From contig NZ_JACHIN010000001.1 of the NCBI RefSeq assembly GCF_014203235.1, positions 1,240,001 through 1,304,000 on the forward strand: DNA of 64,000 nucleotides, in the 5' to 3' direction. The position numbers and the translations under genes were made by a program. This DNA comes from Nonomuraea endophytica (lineage in GTDB: Bacteria > Actinomycetota > Actinomycetes > Streptosporangiales > Streptosporangiaceae). The first letter of the stretch is position 1; every line of letters starts with the position of its first letter. Shown here piece after piece: positions 42,882 to 52,173 of this stretch. The notes below the pieces were generated by a model, which was not told the origin of the DNA, made no database searches, and saw only the letters and a program-made list of their open reading frames with translations.

Positions 42882-44825
42882 TCAGACCCTCCGTTCCACG
42901 TGGAGCAGGTACTCCTTGCGGTTGAGTGGGTTGTGGTCGGTGCGCTCGCGTTCGGGTGGCGGGCCGGAGACCTCGTGGTGGCGTTCGAAGGAGCTCTCCA
43001 GCACGCCCTCGCCGCGGGTGAGCGCGGGCAGTTGCTGCTGCAGCTCGTGCACCCTGGCCGCGGGGATCTCTCCCTCGATCACGCCCTCGCCCTGTGTCCT
43101 GGGCACGGCCCGCAGCCGCGCCAGCAAGGGCAGCACCGGCCCCAGCGCGTCGGCCGGGATCTCCAGCCGGAAGCGGTGCAGCGGCTCGCACACCCGCGTC
43201 CCCGCCCGCCTGAGCGCGCTCATCAGCACCAGCGGCGTCAGCCCCCTGAAGTCGGCCCCGGTGCTCGACATGCTCTTGTCGAAGCTCTGGTGCGCGTGGC
43301 TCTGGCGCGGGTAGTAGCCGGAGTGCGTCATCGTGACCGTGCAGTCCACGACCTGCCACCCATGGAGCCCCTGCCGGAGCGTCTCGTGGACGGTGTCCTC
43401 GACCGCCTTGAAGAACGCGTACGGCATGTCGCCCAGCGAGATCCCCAGCCGGAACTCCACCCCGCTGCCCACCGGCGCCGGGTCCACCCGCAGTCCGACC
43501 GTGGCCAGAAAGGGGTTGGGGGCCTTGGCGATGAACTCGACCGCCGAGCCGGCGCCGGACGGGCGTTCGACGCAGATCGTGGTGGTTTCGCGGAAGGTGA
43601 CCGCGAGGCCGAACTCGTCGGCCAGCGTGGCCTCGATGACCTCCTTCTGCACCTCGCCGTAAAGGGACAGGAAGATCTCCTGGCGCAGGTCGTCCTGGCG
43701 CAGGTTGATCAGCGGGTCCTGCTCGGCGAGCTGGGCGAGCGCGGCGCGCAGGGCGCCCTTCTCCGAGGGGCGGTCGGGGATGACGACCGTCTCCAGGGAG
43801 GGCGGGGCGAAGTGGTGGGCGTCCGTGCCCGGGGCCGGCTCGCCTATGCGGTCGCCGATCCTGATGTCGTCCAGGCCCCAGAGCTTGGCGATCTGGCCCG
43901 CGCGCACCTCCTGCCTGGGGACCGCGGCGCCGCTTTCGAAGGCGGCGACGGCGGTCACCTTGCCCTCCTGCTCGGTGCGGAAGGGCAGTTTGTCGCGTAC
44001 GCGCACGGCGCCGGTGAACAGCCGGGCGTAGGCGATCTTCTCGCCGGCCGGGCCGCGTTCGATCTTGAAGACGGTGCCGGAGAGCGGGGCGTCGGGCGCG
44101 CCTTTCGCCGGCGGGAGCAGTTCGCGGATGCCGTCGCTCAGCTCGTCGACACCCGCGCCGGTGATGGCCGAGCCGAAGAAGACCGGGTGGACCAGGGCGG
44201 CGGCGGTCTGGGCCGCCAGCGCGCTCCGCAGGCGGTCCTCAGGGACGGCGTCGGCCACGTACGCGGCCAGCAGGGCCTCGTCGTTGTCGGCCAGCACGTC
44301 GGCTCCGCCGTACATGCGATGGAAGGAGGCGGCGGGGGTGCCGAGGTCGCGCGCGGTCCCCAGCGGGATGGCGGCGGGGGTGAGGCGTTCGGCGATCTGG
44401 CGCAGGACGGCGTCGGTCCTGGCGCCGCGGCGGTCGATCTTGTTGACGAACAGGATCGTCGGGATGCGCAGGCGTTTGAGCGTACGCATGAGCACGCGGG
44501 TCTGGGCCTGCACGCCCTCCACGCCGGAGATCACCAGCACGGCGCCGTCGAGCACGCTCAGCACCCGCTCCACCTCGGCGATGAAGTCGGGGTGGCCGGG
44601 GGTGTCGATCAGGTTGACGGTGACATCGCCGATCGCGAAGGACACGACCGCGGACTTGATCGTGATGCCGCGGCGGCGTTCGAGAGCGAGCGAGTCGGTC
44701 TGGGTGCTGCCGTCGTCGACGCTGCCGATCTCGTCGATGACCCCGGCGGCGTAGAGCAGCCGCTCGGTCAGGCTGGTCTTACCGGCGTCTACATGCGCCA
44801 AAATCCCCAAGTTGAGCATTCTCAC
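42882..44825 (-). CDS. Ribosomal protection protein, Otr(A)/TetM-like translational GTPase
   Basis: 647 residues. G1 is [11 protein letters not shown]2 [11 protein letters not shown]3 DTPGHPDF, G4 NKID; domain IV and a C-terminal EF-G-like fold follow. The N-terminus [20 protein letters not shown] and the length match Otr(A), the oxytetracycline self-protection GTPase of Streptomyces, rather than EF-G. It would displace tetracycline-like ligands from ribosomes or assist stalled ones. The GTG at 44825 aligns with the Otr(A) start. No tetracycline biosynthesis genes are visible, so this may be an intrinsic chromosomal protection gene. Confidence 0.88.
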   Translation of the reverse strand: MRMLNLGILAHVDAGKTSLTERLLYAAGVIDEIGSVDDGSTQTDSLALERRRGITIKSAVVSFAIGDVTVNLIDTPGHPDFIAEVERVLSVLDGAVLVISGVEGVQAQTRVLMRTLKRLRIPTILFVNKIDRRGARTDAVLRQIAERLTPAAIPLGTARDLGTPAASFHRMYGGADVLADNDEALLAAYVADAVPEDRLRSALAAQTAAALVHPVFFGSAITGAGVDELSDGIRELLPPAKGAPDAPLSGTVFKIERGPAGEKIAYARLFTGAVRVRDKLPFRTEQEGKVTAVAAFESGAAVPRQEVRAGQIAKLWGLDDIRIGDRIGEPAPGTDAHHFAPPSLETVVIPDRPSEKGALRAALAQLAEQDPLINLRQDDLRQEIFLSLYGEVQKEVIEATLADEFGLAVTFRETTTICVERPSGAGSAVEFIAKAPNPFLATVGLRVDPAPVGSGVEFRLGISLGDMPYAFFKAVEDTVHETLRQGLHGWQVVDCTVTMTHSGYYPRQSHAHQSFDKSMSSTGADFRGLTPLVLMSALRRAGTRVCEPLHRFRLEIPADALGPVLPLLARLRAVPRTQGEGVIEGEIPAARVHELQQQLPALTRGEGVLESSFERHHEVSGPPPERERTDHNPLNRKEYLLHVERRV

Positions 44826-44889
44826 GAAGCGTCATGTCCCTAGAAGAGGTGAAAGTTACCTTTTGTGGAAACATGTACGCTTCGCGCAT
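44779..44889 (-). CDS. Putative leader ORF overlapping the ribosomal protection gene
   Basis: 36 residues beginning MREAYMFPQKVTFTSSRDM. AAGGAG is 8 bases before its ATG, stronger than the site of the main gene. It runs through the GTG at 44825 in a different frame and ends at a TAA inside the P-loop coding region. Ribosomes translating or stalling on it would affect initiation of the downstream gene. No homologue is known to me, and a chance ORF remains possible. Confidence 0.4.
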   Translation of the reverse strand: MREAYMFPQKVTFTSSRDMTLRENAQLGDFGACRRR

Positions 44890-44911
44890 CTTGGGGCTCC
44901 TTGAGCTGGGC

Positions 44912-44940
44912 GGCCGTCCGTTCGAGTAGAGCAGACGGCC
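44912..44940 (-). promoter_or_regulatory. Hairpin in the leader region of the ribosomal protection gene
   Basis: GGCCGTC and GACGGCC form a 7-bp stem just before the AAGGAG of the leader ORF and just after the phosphatidyltransferase stop. It could be a weak terminator of that upstream operon or part of an attenuation structure. No T tract is present. Confidence 0.35.
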
Positions 44941-44959
44941 ACCCCTACCCTCAACGCAA

Positions 44960-45793
44960 TTAACCCCCTGCTCTCATGCCGGACAGCACCTTGGTCAGGT
45001 CACGCGAGGACAGCCAGAGCTTGTACATGATCGCCACCTCGAAGACCAGCAGCAGCCCGGCCGCGGCCAGCGTGACCGGCACGACCAGCCCCAGCAGCGG
45101 CCCCACGATGAACACCGCCATCTGGAACTCGATGCCGCTCATCAGGTGCGTGCGCACCCGGTGGTCGCGCAGCCAATCGCGCGCCACCAGGTACCAGGAG
45201 AACCGGCTGCGGAAGCCGCGCTGCAGATCGATCAGCTCCTCCGGCTCCACGTGGTGCTCCTCGTCGTGCTCTTCGTCCGGGCCGCCGATCGCCTCGTCGA
45301 GCTGGCGGCGCATCGCCCGGCGTACCTTCGCCACCTGGAAGGCGTCGACGTAGCGCAGCATGTCGAGGAAGACCACCAGGATGCCGAGGATCAGGTAGAG
45401 GTCCTGGCCGGTCAGCCGGTACTGCCCCCACATGAGCGCCACGGCGCACGCCAGCACCCGGATCCGGTCGAAGACGTAGTCGAGCCAGCCGCCGAAGACC
45501 GTCCCGGTCCCCTTGAGCCGCGCGATCTTGCCGTCCACGCAGTCCAGGACGAAGCTCAGGTGGTACATGACCGCCCCGGCCGCCAGCCAGCTCCAGTCGC
45601 CCATGACGAAACAGGCCGCCGACCCCAGCCCGAGCACGAACGCCGCCCACGTCACCTGGTTCGGGGTGATCGAGGTGCGGTTGGACGCGGCCACCACCAG
45701 CCGCCCGGCCAGCGGATCGACGAGGAACACCGTCCACCACGCGTCGCGCGGCTTGTACGTGCGCTCCCTGACCTCATTCAGCGTGAACGCCAT
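44960..45793 (-). CDS. CDP-alcohol phosphatidyltransferase family protein
   Basis: 277 residues with about six membrane helices. The catalytic signature is DCVDGKIARLKGTGTVFGG followed by WLDYVFDRI (about residues 83-112), the D-x2-DG-x2-AR-x8-G-x3-D-x3-D pattern complete. It would join a CDP-activated lipid and an alcohol in the membrane. An acidic cytoplasmic loop (GGPDEEHDEEHHVEPEE) is unusual. It overlaps the CU044_5270 gene by 20 bases and so belongs to the ECF sigma operon. Confidence 0.87.
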   Translation of the reverse strand: MAFTLNEVRERTYKPRDAWWTVFLVDPLAGRLVVAASNRTSITPNQVTWAAFVLGLGSAACFVMGDWSWLAAGAVMYHLSFVLDCVDGKIARLKGTGTVFGGWLDYVFDRIRVLACAVALMWGQYRLTGQDLYLILGILVVFLDMLRYVDAFQVAKVRRAMRRQLDEAIGGPDEEHDEEHHVEPEELIDLQRGFRSRFSWYLVARDWLRDHRVRTHLMSGIEFQMAVFIVGPLLGLVVPVTLAAAGLLLVFEVAIMYKLWLSSRDLTKVLSGMRAGG

Positions 45794-46850
45794 CGCTCCC
45801 CCAGTCCGGTTCCTCGTCCGTCCAGCCGATCTGCTGGTAGGCGGTGAAGGAGCTGACCTCCACGCTCTGGCCGTCGGCCAGCCGCCCCACGCCCTTGGTC
45901 TCGTTGGCCAGCGGGAAGCCGCTGTCCGGATCGACCACGAAGCGGGCGTCGCTGACCTGCCCCTCCGGCCGGTTGACCTGGTAGCGCAGCGCCTGTCCCG
46001 TACGGCCCAGCGGATCGGTCACCTCTCCCTCCGCCGTCATCCCCGGCAGCGAAGCCATCACCTGGTACGCGGAGGCGCGCACCTCCGGCGAGACCGGCAA
46101 CCCGGACAGGATCTCCATGCAGCTCTTGCGCAGCCGCGAATCCAGCTCCCGCGGGCTGACCGCCCCGATCCTGGCCTCCAGGTACGAGCGCAGCGGCGCC
46201 GCGCCCGCCGGGATCCGGTTGACCTCGTCCCAGTCGACCGGCTCCTTCGGCGCTCCGCCCACCCGCGCCCCCGGCGCCGACTGCACGGTCTCGCCCGCGC
46301 CGATGAAGCCCATGCCGGTGACGTCGTCCGGGTATCGCCAGCTCACCGGGCCGCCCGCCGCCTGCCAGGCCAGTTTGTCCTTCTCCGTGGCCGGCCTCGC
46401 GCCCAGATATTGGTTGAACGACCCGCTCCGCCCGCCCGCCGCCCGGGTCAGCCAGGTCTCGCTGGCCGAGTCGCGGCGCAGCACGTACCCGCGATCAGGG
46501 CTGACGATCAGCTTGCCGGTCACCGTGCGCGCCCGCCAGTAGTCGCCGTCCGACGGCGTCCTGGCCATGGCCGTGGCGGCGGCGAGCAGGATCTGTCTGG
46601 CGGTCGGCGCGGTGGAGGCGGTGGTCGGGTCGGGGGTCAGCAGGACCAGGTCGTCCGAGGGCATGATGACCGCCACCCCCAGCGCCGTGGCCAGCGCGGC
46701 CGCGACCATGCCGGTACGCAGCGGCGTGACCCACCTCCTCGGCCGGCGCGACAGCTCGTCACGCAGGCGCGCGCGACCCTTGTCGGCCGTCTCCCGGGTG
46801 GGACCCGGAGCGGAGAGCAGATCGCGCACCGCGGTCAGGTCGTCATCCAT
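45774..46850 (-). CDS. CU044_5270 family protein, membrane-anchored partner of an ECF sigma factor
   Basis: 358 residues. The N-terminal cytoplasmic part (MDDDLTAVRDLLSAPGPT) is followed by one helix at about 45-63 and a large extracellular domain with DGDYWRARTVTGKL and RSYLEARIGAVSPREL. It matches the CU044_5270 group, which is normally encoded directly after an ECF sigma gene. The start overlaps the end of that sigma gene by 8 bases. It may sense envelope state and act as the anti-sigma factor, although no zinc-binding anti-sigma motif is visible. Confidence 0.85.
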   Translation of the reverse strand: MDDDLTAVRDLLSAPGPTRETADKGRARLRDELSRRPRRWVTPLRTGMVAAALATALGVAVIMPSDDLVLLTPDPTTASTAPTARQILLAAATAMARTPSDGDYWRARTVTGKLIVSPDRGYVLRRDSASETWLTRAAGGRSGSFNQYLGARPATEKDKLAWQAAGGPVSWRYPDDVTGMGFIGAGETVQSAPGARVGGAPKEPVDWDEVNRIPAGAAPLRSYLEARIGAVSPRELDSRLRKSCMEILSGLPVSPEVRASAYQVMASLPGMTAEGEVTDPLGRTGQALRYQVNRPEGQVSDARFVVDPDSGFPLANETKGVGRLADGQSVEVSSFTAYQQIGWTDEEPDWGSDGVHAE

Positions 46851-47445
46851 CGGACCCTCCGATCATGGGATTGGTGCCGCCCAGAGCCGCGCGCAACTTC
46901 TTGCGGGCCCGGTTGAGGCGCGATCCGACCGTCCCGAAGGGAATGTCGAGCACCTGGGCGACCTCCTCGTAGCTGAGATCGGCCAGCGCGATGAGCAGCA
47001 GCACGTCACGGTCCCCATGGGACAGGCGCTCCAGCGCCGACGCGAGCCGCCCCTGTGCGTTCGCGGCGGCGACCCGCGTGGTCACCCTGTCCTCCGGGCC
47101 GTCGTCGGCCAACACGTCCACCGGGGCGCGCTGGAAGGCGGACAGCCGGCGGGTCTCACTCCTGCGGTGCTGGGCGAGGAGCTTGGTGGCGATGCCGTAC
47201 AGCCACGGCCGTACGGCTCCGCGGGCCGCGTCGTAGCTCCGCCTCTTCCTGAAGGCGACGAGAAACGTCTCGGCGGCCAGGTCGTCGGCGATGTGCGGGC
47301 CGAGCCGGCCGGCGAGATAGCGGTAGATCTCGTCGAAGTACCGGTCGTAGAGCACCGCGAACACGTCCGGGCGGCGCCACGACTGCTCGATGAGTGCCGC
47401 GTCATCGACTGTCACAGGCACGTCCGGGGGAGCGGCCATTCGCAT
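46843..47445 (-). CDS. ECF RNA polymerase sigma factor
   Basis: 200 residues from the ATG at 47445 (AAGGGA upstream). Sigma region 2 is FAVLYDRYFDEIYRYLAGRL with DDLAAETFLVAFRKR; region 4 is LSYEEVAQVLDIPFGTVGSR followed by LNRARKKLR. First gene of an operon with CU044_5270 and a phosphatidyltransferase, so it probably controls an envelope response. Confidence 0.93.
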   Translation of the reverse strand: MRMAAPPDVPVTVDDAALIEQSWRRPDVFAVLYDRYFDEIYRYLAGRLGPHIADDLAAETFLVAFRKRRSYDAARGAVRPWLYGIATKLLAQHRRSETRRLSAFQRAPVDVLADDGPEDRVTTRVAAANAQGRLASALERLSHGDRDVLLLIALADLSYEEVAQVLDIPFGTVGSRLNRARKKLRAALGGTNPMIGGSDG

Positions 47446-47584
47446 GGTGTCCCTTCTGTGGGTTACACCTGGTATTCCGCCGAACCCCCGATTCGCCTTC
47501 ACGCTTTTTTCATAGAAATTTCATAGCATGCCCGCTTTGGCCCTTGGGGCGAACAAAGATCCAACCCCGGGCGTCACACCCGGC

Positions 47585-47986
47585 ATGACACTTCACCGGA
47601 TCATCACGATCGCCGGAACCGTCGCCGCCCTCACGCTCACCGTGGCCCCCGCCGCCTCGGCCGCCACCGGGTACGGCAAGCGCTGCGTCGCCCCTCCGAC
47701 CGCGAACGTGGACCACGGCGCGGCCGTCATGAAGGTCACCGCCAACCTCAAACGCGGCCCCTACCAGGGCCCCCGCTGCGCCACGATCACCAAGCTGGCC
47801 AAGGGCACCACCCTGTACTTCCAGTGCTGGACGACCAACGAGTACGGCAACAGGTGGGTCTACGCCCGGGTCAAGGGCACCCGGACGAACGGCTGGATGT
47901 CGATCGACAACATCAAGCTGGCCGGCGGCGACATCTTCCTCAAGAACTGCCCTACTGCTCGTGCCATGCCGCATGGGCGCGGATGA
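47585..47986 (+). CDS. Small secreted SH3-like protein
   Basis: 133 residues. The signal peptide MTLHRIITIAGTVAALTLTV runs to APAASA with cleavage before ATGYGK. The mature part of about 107 residues has four Cys and the pattern VTANLKRGPYQGPRCATI, with GTTLYFQCWTTNEYGNRWVY and GWMSIDNIKL, like bacterial SH3 domains of secreted actinomycete proteins. The earlier ATG at 47528 would bury the signal peptide and is rejected. It may bind the cell wall. Confidence 0.75.
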   Translation: MTLHRIITIAGTVAALTLTVAPAASAATGYGKRCVAPPTANVDHGAAVMKVTANLKRGPYQGPRCATITKLAKGTTLYFQCWTTNEYGNRWVYARVKGTRTNGWMSIDNIKLAGGDIFLKNCPTARAMPHGRG

Positions 47987-48003
47987 CGTACCGACGATCC
48001 GGT

Positions 48004-48636
48004 TCATGCCAGGTCGGTGCGCGTGACCTCCGGGGCGGGGAGGGGGCCGGCGCCCGGGTGGGGGCGCAGGCCGTCGAGCATGAGCGTGAGATAGCGGTCG
48101 GCGCCGGCGGGGGTGAGGTCCTCTCTCAGGCCGGGCATCGGCCGTAGAAGCAGGGCCATCATCATCGACAGGTCGGCGGTGCCGACGTCGTCGCGCATCA
48201 TGCCGTCGGCCTGGGCGCGCTGGACCAGCCGGTCGAGGATCTTCAGCAGGGTCCCGCGCAGCCGGAGGTTCTCCGGGTCGTCGCGGAGCGCGGCCCACGT
48301 GCCGGCGAAGCGCATGGCCAGGCCCGCGGCCAGGCGCAGGTCGCCGCCGGCCTGATGGACGAACCGCGACAGCGCCGTCCAGGCGTCCGGCTCCTCGTCC
48401 TCGGCCGCCCTGGCGATGGCGATCACGCGATGGAAGCTGTCCAGGGCCACCCCGCGGATCAGCGCGTTCCGGTTGGGAAACCGCCGGTAGAGGGTGCCGG
48501 TGCCCACGCCGGCACGCCGGGCCACCTCCTCCATCGGCACCTCCGCTCCGTGCTCGGCGATGAGGACGTGGGCGGCCGCGATGATCTGCTCGCGGTTCAT
48601 GCGGGCGTCGGCGCGCAGCTTCGGGTCAGGGTTCAC
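48004..48636 (-). CDS. TetR-family transcriptional regulator
   Basis: 210 residues. The N-terminal helix-turn-helix MNREQIIAAAHVLIAEHGAE with EEVARRAGVGTGTLYRRFPN is typical TetR. The C-terminal domain is all helical and variable. Divergent from the FAD monooxygenase at 48730. TAAGTG (48680-48685) and CACTTA (48699-48704) in the shared intergenic region form a possible operator. Confidence 0.92.
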   Translation of the reverse strand: MNPDPKLRADARMNREQIIAAAHVLIAEHGAEVPMEEVARRAGVGTGTLYRRFPNRNALIRGVALDSFHRVIAIARAAEDEEPDAWTALSRFVHQAGGDLRLAAGLAMRFAGTWAALRDDPENLRLRGTLLKILDRLVQRAQADGMMRDDVGTADLSMMMALLLRPMPGLREDLTPAGADRYLTLMLDGLRPHPGAGPLPAPEVTRTDLA

Positions 48637-48729
48637 GACAACAGTATATGTGGGAGAAACTACTCCGCTTGATGTAGCTTAAGTGGCGGATCTACTTTCA
48701 CTTATTGGCTGACCCTGACGGAGGCACCC

Positions 48730-49929
48730 ATGCGAGTCCTGATCTCCGGCGCGAGCATCGCCGGTCCCGTGCTGGCCTATTGGCTCACCCGCTTTGGCCA
48801 CGAGGTGACCGTGGTGGAACGCGCGCCGCAACCGCGCAAGACCGGCGGTCACTCCGTCGACCTGTGGCGCCCGGCGCTGGACATCGTCGAGCGAATGGGC
48901 CTCCTCTCGGCCGTCCGGCAACGGTCCATCACCACCGAACGCACGCTCGCCTACCGCCCCGGCGTCCGCCGTCCCGCCTCGATCGACAACACCAAGATCT
49001 TCACGGCCGTCTCCGACCGGCACCTCGAGATCATGCGCGACGACCTGAGCGAGATCTTCTACGACGCCACCCGCGACACCACGGAGTACGTCTTCGCCGA
49101 CTCCCTCGCCTCCATCTCCGAAAGCGGCGACGTCACCTTCGAACACGGCCGGCCACGACGGTTCGACCTCGTGATCGGCGCCGACGGGCTGCACTCCACC
49201 GTCCGGCGCCTGGCCTTCGGCCCCGAGTCGCGGTTCACCGACTGGGTCGGCGCCTACCTCGCGGTGGCCTCGGTGCCCAGGGACATGGCCCGCGACGGCG
49301 TCATCATCGCCCACTTCGACGTCGGCAGGACCGCGATGATGTACACGGCGCCGCACCTGCAGGACGCCCGCGTGCTGTTCCTGTTCCGCACCGAGCGTCC
49401 GCTCGACTACCACCACCGCGACGCCGACCGGCAGAAGACCCTGCTGCGCGAACACTTCGCCGGCCACGTCCCGCGCTGGCTCGCCGAACTGGACCAGACC
49501 CCGTCCTTCTACTTCGACTCGATCACCCAGGTCCGGCTCGACACCTGGTCGCGAGGGCGGGTCGCCCTGGTCGGCGACGCCGGCCTCTCGCCCGGCCCAG
49601 CGATCGGCGCCAGCACCAGCCTGGCGGTGCTGTCGGCGTACGTGCTCGCCGGCCAGCTGGCCGAGGCCGCAGGCGACCACGTTCGCGCGTACGCCGCCTA
49701 CCAGAGCGAGCTGGAAGAATTCGTCCAGCGAAGCCGCGCCTTCGCGCGCGGGATGGCGAAGACCCTGCTGCCCTCGAACCGGCTGGGCCTGTCACTGCTG
49801 GTGAACGGCACCGAACTGGCCACCCGCCTGCCCAGCGGCATGACCCGGTGGCTGGCCACACTCAACTCCGGCGGAGTGCGGCTGTTCGACACCTTCCCCG
49901 TACGCGACTACCAGCCCCCCACCCCCTGA
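48730..49929 (+). CDS. FAD-dependent monooxygenase (PHBH fold)
   Basis: 399 residues. The FAD motif VLISGASIAGPVLAYWLTRF is at the N-terminus, DLVIGADGLHSTVRRLAFGP carries the DG motif, and VALVGDAGLSPGPAIGASTS the GD motif. The order and spacing fit class A flavin hydroxylases (TetX/PHBH-like). GGAGG lies 5 bases before the ATG. The neighbouring TetR gene probably represses it. Substrate unknown: an aromatic compound or an antibiotic. Confidence 0.9.
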   Translation: MRVLISGASIAGPVLAYWLTRFGHEVTVVERAPQPRKTGGHSVDLWRPALDIVERMGLLSAVRQRSITTERTLAYRPGVRRPASIDNTKIFTAVSDRHLEIMRDDLSEIFYDATRDTTEYVFADSLASISESGDVTFEHGRPRRFDLVIGADGLHSTVRRLAFGPESRFTDWVGAYLAVASVPRDMARDGVIIAHFDVGRTAMMYTAPHLQDARVLFLFRTERPLDYHHRDADRQKTLLREHFAGHVPRWLAELDQTPSFYFDSITQVRLDTWSRGRVALVGDAGLSPGPAIGASTSLAVLSAYVLAGQLAEAAGDHVRAYAAYQSELEEFVQRSRAFARGMAKTLLPSNRLGLSLLVNGTELATRLPSGMTRWLATLNSGGVRLFDTFPVRDYQPPTP

Positions 49930-50210
49930 CCGAACCGGCGCCCGGATGCCCGGCGCCTACAGCAGCGGCCGGGATTCGGTTAGATGCCGCCCGCGGATGG
50001 GCACCTCTACGACACCATCGACATGGCCACCCTGGATCTCGGCCTCGCAGCCCCGCGCTCGCGGCACTCCCCTGGCCGGACTCGACCTCAGCCTGTCCCG
50101 GCGCCCTACCGCCGACCGCCGCCTCGAACCCGACGCCACCCGAGGGAGCCCGCGATGACGATCCACCCGCATCTGATCCGATAACGCCTTGACCAGTAGG
50201 GAGCCTTGCC

Positions 50211-51332
50211 ATGTCCGCCGAGCCGTTCGAGGTCAGCATCACCGAAGCCGAGATCGCGGACCTGCGTGAACGACTGCGACGGACACGGTGGCCCGAGCGC
50301 GAGCCGGTGGACGACTGGTCACAGGGTTTGCCGCTGGCGTATGCGCAGGAGCTGTGCCGCAGTTGGGCCGAGGACTACGACTTCGGGTTCGCCGAGCGGC
50401 TGAACGTGTTCCCGCAGTACCGCGACACCATCGACGGGCTGGGCATCCACTTCCTGCACGTCCGCTCGCCGGAGCCGGACGCGTTCCCGCTCGTGCTCAC
50501 GCACGGCTGGCCGGGTTCGGTGCTCGAGTTCCTGGAGGTCCTCGGCCCGCTGACCGACCCGCGCGCGCACGGCGGTGACCCGGCGGACGCGTTCCACGTG
50601 GTCGCGCCGTCGTTGCCCGGGTACGGCTGGAGCGACAAGCCGTCGACGACCGGGTGGGGCATCACTCGCACCGCGCGCGCCTGGGACACGTTGATGGTCT
50701 CGCTGGGTTACGAACGGTACGGCGCGCAGGGCGGTGACTGGGGTTCGGCGGTGTCCGCGGCGCTGGGTGAGGAGGCGCCCGAGCGGGTCGCCGGCGTGCA
50801 CCTGAACCTGGGATCCGTCGCGGCGGGCACGTTCGACGACCCGACGCCCGCGGAGCTGGCGAATCTCGAGGCCGAGAAGGAGATGCGGCGCACCGGCCGG
50901 GGGTACTCGGCGATCCAGGCGACCCGGCCGCAGACGCTCGGCTACGGCCTCACCGACTCCCCGGCGGGGCAGGCCGCCTGGATCGCCGAGAAGTTCTGGG
51001 CGTGGACCGACAACGACGGCCATCCCGAGGACGCGTTGTCGCGGCAGACGATCCTCGACGAGATCTCGGTCTACTGGTTCACCGCGTCGGCCACGTCGTC
51101 GGCGCGCCTGTACTGGGAGAGCTTCGCCCACTTCCGGGACAAGGTGACCGCGCCATCCGGGCTGTCGATCTACCCGCGCGACATAACCCGCCCGTCGAGG
51201 CGGGAGGCCGAGCTGCGGTTCACCGACCTGCGCTGGTTCGAGGAGCTGCCGCATGGCGGCCACTTCGCCGCGCTGGAGCAGCCGGAGTCGCTGGTCGAGC
51301 AGGTACGCGGGTTCTTCCGCCTGTTCCGCTGA
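50211..51332 (+). CDS. Epoxide hydrolase (alpha/beta fold, EHN domain)
   Basis: 373 residues. The N-terminal EHN region (FEVSITEAEIADLRERLRRT) precedes the hydrolase fold. THGWPGSVLEF carries the oxyanion HGWPG motif, AQGGDWGSAVSA the nucleophile Asp, and PHGGHFAALEQPE the catalytic His. Tyr residues in the cap would activate the epoxide. AGGGAG precedes the ATG. The preceding 281 bases (49930-50210) hold no convincing gene. Confidence 0.92.
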   Translation: MSAEPFEVSITEAEIADLRERLRRTRWPEREPVDDWSQGLPLAYAQELCRSWAEDYDFGFAERLNVFPQYRDTIDGLGIHFLHVRSPEPDAFPLVLTHGWPGSVLEFLEVLGPLTDPRAHGGDPADAFHVVAPSLPGYGWSDKPSTTGWGITRTARAWDTLMVSLGYERYGAQGGDWGSAVSAALGEEAPERVAGVHLNLGSVAAGTFDDPTPAELANLEAEKEMRRTGRGYSAIQATRPQTLGYGLTDSPAGQAAWIAEKFWAWTDNDGHPEDALSRQTILDEISVYWFTASATSSARLYWESFAHFRDKVTAPSGLSIYPRDITRPSRREAELRFTDLRWFEELPHGGHFAALEQPESLVEQVRGFFRLFR

Positions 51333-51569
51333 CTGCCCGTGCCCGGGTTACCGGCAAATCACGTTGTGGGGCGGCGCAATGGGGCGAACGTTGTCCGATT
51401 CGGCGGCGGGTTGCCTTGGACTCTCAGTAGTCAGCCATGTGAGGCAAGTAAGGTTGGCGCGTCCGTACCTCGGGGTCAGGCGGCAGGTTCCAGGGCGACC
51501 GCCTCCTCGGCGACGGCCGAATTGCCACAGCTCAGGGATGTATCCGGTGGATTTCGCCCCTTGTTACCG

Positions 51570-51583
51570 GCCCCCTAGGGGGC
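51570..51583. terminator. GC-rich palindrome at the end of the deazaflavin reductase gene
   Basis: GCCCCCTAGGGGGC overlaps the stop of the leftward gene and could fold with a 4-base loop. It lies between converging genes. Weak evidence. Confidence 0.3.
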
Positions 51584-52036
51584 TGGGCTGGTGAGCTGGA
51601 TCGTCACCATCACGGTGCGCCCGGCCGCCCGCGCGACGCTGTGGGGGTCCGGTCGGCCGGTGGGGTCGCGTCGCACCCCGTAGTACTTGGAGTCGCGGGG
51701 CGTGCGTCGCAGGAAGCCCAGCAGGCTGTCGGCGACGGCCTGCTCGTCGGTGACCGGCTCCGCGATCCCGTGGAGTCGTCGGCGTTTGACCAGCATGGTC
51801 ACCGGGGCTCCGCCGCGGAGGTTCTTCCACCAAGCGCTGTCGGTGTAGCACGTGATCGTGTCGCCGTGGCGTTCGTAGCGGACCGGGAAGGTGTAGGCCC
51901 TGCCGGTCTTGCGCCCGGTCAGCGACAGGATCATGGTCGCGCCACTCATGACGCGGTGCAGGGGCGAGCGCAGCAGGGCCCGCACCACGAGATTGGCGGC
52001 CGGTGACACTGTCGGGGGCGTCTTGGCTGTGGTCAT
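51575..52036 (-). CDS. Deazaflavin-dependent nitroreductase-like protein (Ddn family)
   Basis: 153 residues from the ATG at 52036 (an ATG at 52075 is also in frame). The split-barrel family pattern is present: LTGRKTGRAYTFPVRYERHG and TCYTDSAWWKNLRGGAPVTM, then PRDSKYYGVRRD. Members use F420 to reduce quinones, enones or nitro compounds. It is divergent from a TetR gene with two strong palindromes between, so TetR control is very likely. Confidence 0.85.
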   Translation of the reverse strand: MTTAKTPPTVSPAANLVVRALLRSPLHRVMSGATMILSLTGRKTGRAYTFPVRYERHGDTITCYTDSAWWKNLRGGAPVTMLVKRRRLHGIAEPVTDEQAVADSLLGFLRRTPRDSKYYGVRRDPTGRPDPHSVARAAGRTVMVTIQLTSPAP

Positions 52037-52102
52037 CAACGCTATCGCCTTCGTTTGATTCCGCAGGTCGGCCATATGGTCAGGCGCGACGGCACGCCGT
52101 AC

Positions 52103-52156
52103 AACCGAATGCTCATTCGGTTAGTGGGCAGGCTACGTACCGAATGGCCATTCGGT
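52103..52156. promoter_or_regulatory. Twin TetR operators in a divergent promoter region
   Basis: Two palindromes share arms: ACCGAATGCTCATTCGGT (52104-52121, arms extending one base each side) and ACCGAATGGCCATTCGGT (52139-52156, perfect over 18 bases). Their centres are 35 bp apart. They fill the gap between the reductase and TetR genes. TAGGCT at 52161-52166, 7 bases before the TetR ATG, could be a -10 element of a leaderless transcript. Confidence 0.8.
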
Positions 52157-52173
52157 CAACTAGGCTGGCGTCG

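Noticed and set aside
42882..44825. Ribosomal protection gene as part of a mobile tetracycline-resistance element
   Set aside because: Codon use and GC match the neighbours and no transfer genes or insertion sequences flank it.
49984..50184. 66-codon frame before the epoxide hydrolase gene
   Set aside because: Pro/Arg-rich, no ribosome site, no motif; probably leader or decayed sequence.
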